From positions 124,001 through 188,000 of the forward strand of contig NZ_JNCS01000001.1 in assembly GCF_000731985.1 (NCBI RefSeq): 64,000 bases of DNA, given 5' to 3'. Shown piece after piece: positions 62,405 through 64,000 of this stretch (within the stretch, counting starts at the first letter, position 1; each line of letters begins with the position of its first letter). Origin of the DNA: Natrinema altunense. Its GTDB lineage: Archaea; Halobacteriota; Halobacteria; Halobacteriales; Natrialbaceae. The notes beneath the pieces are model-generated. The model saw nothing but the letters and a program-made list of their open reading frames with translations. It had not been told where the DNA came from and did no database searches. A program made the translations under genes and the position numbers.

Positions 62405-63286
62405 CTACGTGTGCGGCCCAACGGGTTCGGTTTCGGACTGTCGCCGCTCGAGCGGGATCGACTCCGCCCGCTTCTCGGCGACCAGTTCCCGCGCCCAGTC
62501 GACGACCGCGGGACGCGTACTCCTGACGACGTGGAAGCCGCCGGTCGCCCCGTTGCTGACAGAGAGGAAGACCGTCTCGTCGTCGATGAGATCGACGTTA
62601 CACGGGAACTGTTGGTCGGCGCTGTAGTAGACCGGTCGCTCCGTCGCGGCCTCGATCATCTGCCACCGGTCGACGAGGTCCGGGTTCTCGAGGCTGACGT
62701 CGGTCGCGCCGCGGTCGAAAACGACGGTGGCGTCGGGTGCATCCCCGGTGTGGAGGGATTCGGCGTGGGCGTACATCGGGAGCGTAGTGAACGAACTGAC
62801 GATGGCGCGGACGGTCGTCGCCCGACTGACCGCGTTCGCCACGACCCGCATCCCGGCGAGCGGGTCAGCGCCGTCGGTCGCGACGACGTCACTGTCGGCG
62901 AGGCATCTGAGTTCGAAATCGAACCAGTCCGTCGGAAGCGCGTCGATCACGTCGGGATACCGTTGTCCGACGGTGATCGTCTCGAGGAGGCGACTGAAAT
63001 CGTCGTACACCGCCGCCCCTGTGTCCGTGATCGCGTAGCGCCCGTCGTCGTGGTGTCGATCGAGCCAGCCCCGGTCGGCCAGATCGCCGAGCGTCCGGCT
63101 GAGCGTCACTCGCGTGACGTCGGTTCCCGTAAGAAGTTCTTCGCGCGTGTGGGGTCCGTCCGCGAGGAGTCCGAGGACGCGGACCCTGTGTTCCGACCGC
63201 GCGAGAAACGCCGCCCCCTCGATGGCCTCGGCCGTCGACCCACCGTTTTCCTGTGTCGTCGTTTCCGGCAGTTGATGCTCACTCAT
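62405..63286 (-). CDS. Winged-helix transcriptional regulator with C-terminal sensor domain
   Basis: A 293-residue protein. HTH at about residues 25-90: LARSEHRVRVLGLLADGPHT, REELLTGTDVTRVTLSRTLG, DLADRGWLDRHHDDGRYAIT. The C-terminal part (RCLADSDVVATDGADPLAGM, MIEATERPVYYSAD-like, FLSVSNGATGGFHVVRST) resembles the effector domain of a haloarchaeal regulator group. It lies between two iron boxes and may itself belong to the iron regulon. Confidence 0.82.
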   Translation of the reverse strand: MSEHQLPETTTQENGGSTAEAIEGAAFLARSEHRVRVLGLLADGPHTREELLTGTDVTRVTLSRTLGDLADRGWLDRHHDDGRYAITDTGAAVYDDFSRLLETITVGQRYPDVIDALPTDWFDFELRCLADSDVVATDGADPLAGMRVVANAVSRATTVRAIVSSFTTLPMYAHAESLHTGDAPDATVVFDRGATDVSLENPDLVDRWQMIEAATERPVYYSADQQFPCNVDLIDDETVFLSVSNGATGGFHVVRSTRPAVVDWARELVAEKRAESIPLERRQSETEPVGPHT

Positions 63287-63308
63287 CGTCGCCCCTGGTA
63301 CCGTATTA

Positions 63309-63324
63309 TTTAGGCTAGCCTAAA
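63309..63324. promoter_or_regulatory. Iron-dependent regulator box (TTTAGGCTAGCCTAAA)
   Basis: A 16-base perfect palindrome between the winged-helix regulator (start at 63286) and the membrane protein gene. Same TTAGGC half-site and two-base spacer as the box at 62231. It overlaps the AT-rich promoter of the regulator gene (TATTATTTAGG). Confidence 0.75.
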
Positions 63325-63404
63325 GATTGTCGTTCTGCCCCGGAGACTGTCGCGGCGACCGACGGATGGTGGAATTAATCCGCCTCGCGTTCGTACCCCT
63401 TTAT

Positions 63405-63935
63405 ATGAGTGGTAACAACACGCACGGCCTCGACGGCGTCGGTGTCTGGGGCGGCGGCGTTACCGGCGGGCTCATCGCCGGAATCGCGATGGGACTCGTC
63501 CTCCACCTCGGCGGCAACCAGATCGAACTCCTCGGCGGCCTCGCGACCGACCCCAGCACGGCGGTCGGCGTCGGTTGGACGATCCACCTCATGTTGAGTA
63601 TCGCGTTCGGGCTCCTGTTCGCCGCCATCTCCTCGAGAGAGGCGGTTCAGCAACTGGCGGACGACTTCAGCGATTACGTCGTCATGGGGCTCGCCTTCGG
63701 GTCGGTCCTCGGGCTCTTCGCCGGCGGCGTCCTGTTCCCGCTTGCGATGGAACGAGCCGACGTAGCGGCGCTTCCGGTCCCGTTCCTCCCGATATCGGGA
63801 ACCACCGGGGAACTGGTCAGCGCGCTCGTGTTCGGCCTCGGCCACCTCGTCTACGGACTGGTGTTGGGTGCCGTCTTCGCGACGGTCAACGGGATCACGC
63901 CACGCGGCGTGCGCGATTTCGCCGCGATACGGTGA
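63405..63935 (+). CDS. Four-helix glycine-rich membrane protein
   Basis: A 176-residue protein from ATG 63405 (MSGNNTHGLDGVGVWGGGVT); a TTTATA immediately before it would suit a different start, and an in-frame ATG at 63366 adds 13 residues. Hydrophobic segments: GLIAGIAMGLVLHLGG, IHLMLSIAFGLLFAAI, VVMGLAFGSVLGLFAGGVLF and LVFGLGHLVYGLVLGAVFA. Resembles DUF6789-like proteins; function unknown. The window ends 65 bases later. Confidence 0.7.
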   Translation: MSGNNTHGLDGVGVWGGGVTGGLIAGIAMGLVLHLGGNQIELLGGLATDPSTAVGVGWTIHLMLSIAFGLLFAAISSREAVQQLADDFSDYVVMGLAFGSVLGLFAGGVLFPLAMERADVAALPVPFLPISGTTGELVSALVFGLGHLVYGLVLGAVFATVNGITPRGVRDFAAIR

Positions 63936-64000
63936 CGCGGTGGTCGCAACTCGCACGATCGTTCGTCGCGTGATTCGCTGCCACGGGCGTCTCGGAGTTC

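Overview
The window is chromosomal DNA of a haloarchaeon. It is strongly GC-rich, the proteins are acidic with Asp/Glu-rich tails, many genes have an A/T-rich TATA element about 25 bases before a (nearly) leaderless start, and marker genes are archaeal: an S10-type ribosomal protein operon with RNase P subunit Rnp1, methenyl-tetrahydromethanopterin cyclohydrolase, the cdrL/cdrS/ftsZ2 cell-division cluster, NcsA, RIO2 and HalOD1/Bat-type regulators. Gene content suggests the Natrinema/Haloterrigena side of the group, but that is only an impression.

Layout. 1-7031 (minus): SPOUT methyltransferase, L3, L4, L23, L2, S19, L22, S3, L29, Rnp1, S17 and the start of L14, tightly packed or overlapping. 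7254-7735: two identical tRNA-Gly(GCC) genes. 7.8-11.6 kb: small regulators, thiamine-binding protein, mch and an HxlR repressor. 11.9-15.7 kb: a secreted, extremely acidic protein and the proline operon proC-proB-proA. 15.9-24.4 kb: housekeeping genes (GDT1 transporter, GTPBP1-like GTPase, pyrF, mgsA, HAD hydrolase, rnhA cluster). 24.7-34.2 kb: exporter, zinc-ribbon genes, a tandem duplication carrying two copies of an apparently structured RNA, a phosphatidylserine-decarboxylase-type enzyme, a polysaccharide deacetylase and an Lhr helicase. 34.3-37.5 kb: a MacB/Lol-type ABC exporter.

From about 37.6 to 42.9 kb the window crosses a decayed integrated element that ends next to tRNA-Tyr(GTA). 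It holds a frameshifted VOC gene, an integrase pseudogene split by an 86-bp palindromic element, and an AT-rich cargo block: a membrane-anchored protein facing a two-gene operon of a 341-residue unknown protein and a PIN-like protein. It continues with an AbrB-like protein and small element-type genes. Four copies of the 86-bp palindrome (one degenerate) lie in the window.

43.0-45.3 kb is the cell-division cluster, whose cdrS promoter region carries five copies of GTAAGAC/GTCTTAC, probably CdrS/CdrL operators. 45.6-51.6 kb: ncsA, small conserved proteins, an ABC-2 exporter and a Bat-type regulator. 52.0-54.7 kb: a five-gene envelope cluster (42-residue ORF with a strong Shine-Dalgarno, DUF6230-like, DUF6114-like, a secreted protein with tandem N-glycosylation sequons, a membrane protein). 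54.7-59.4 kb: methyltransferase, endonuclease IV, HAD hydrolase, lipoate ligase and RIO2 kinase. 60.0-63.9 kb: an iron-uptake substrate-binding protein and permease without an adjacent ATPase, a winged-helix regulator and a small membrane protein, with two TTAGGC-N2-GCCTAA iron-regulator boxes.

The strongest candidates for something undescribed are the duplicated four-hairpin RNA at 27183 and 27677, whose copies differ only in ways that keep the stems paired, and the AT-rich operon at 39922-41650.
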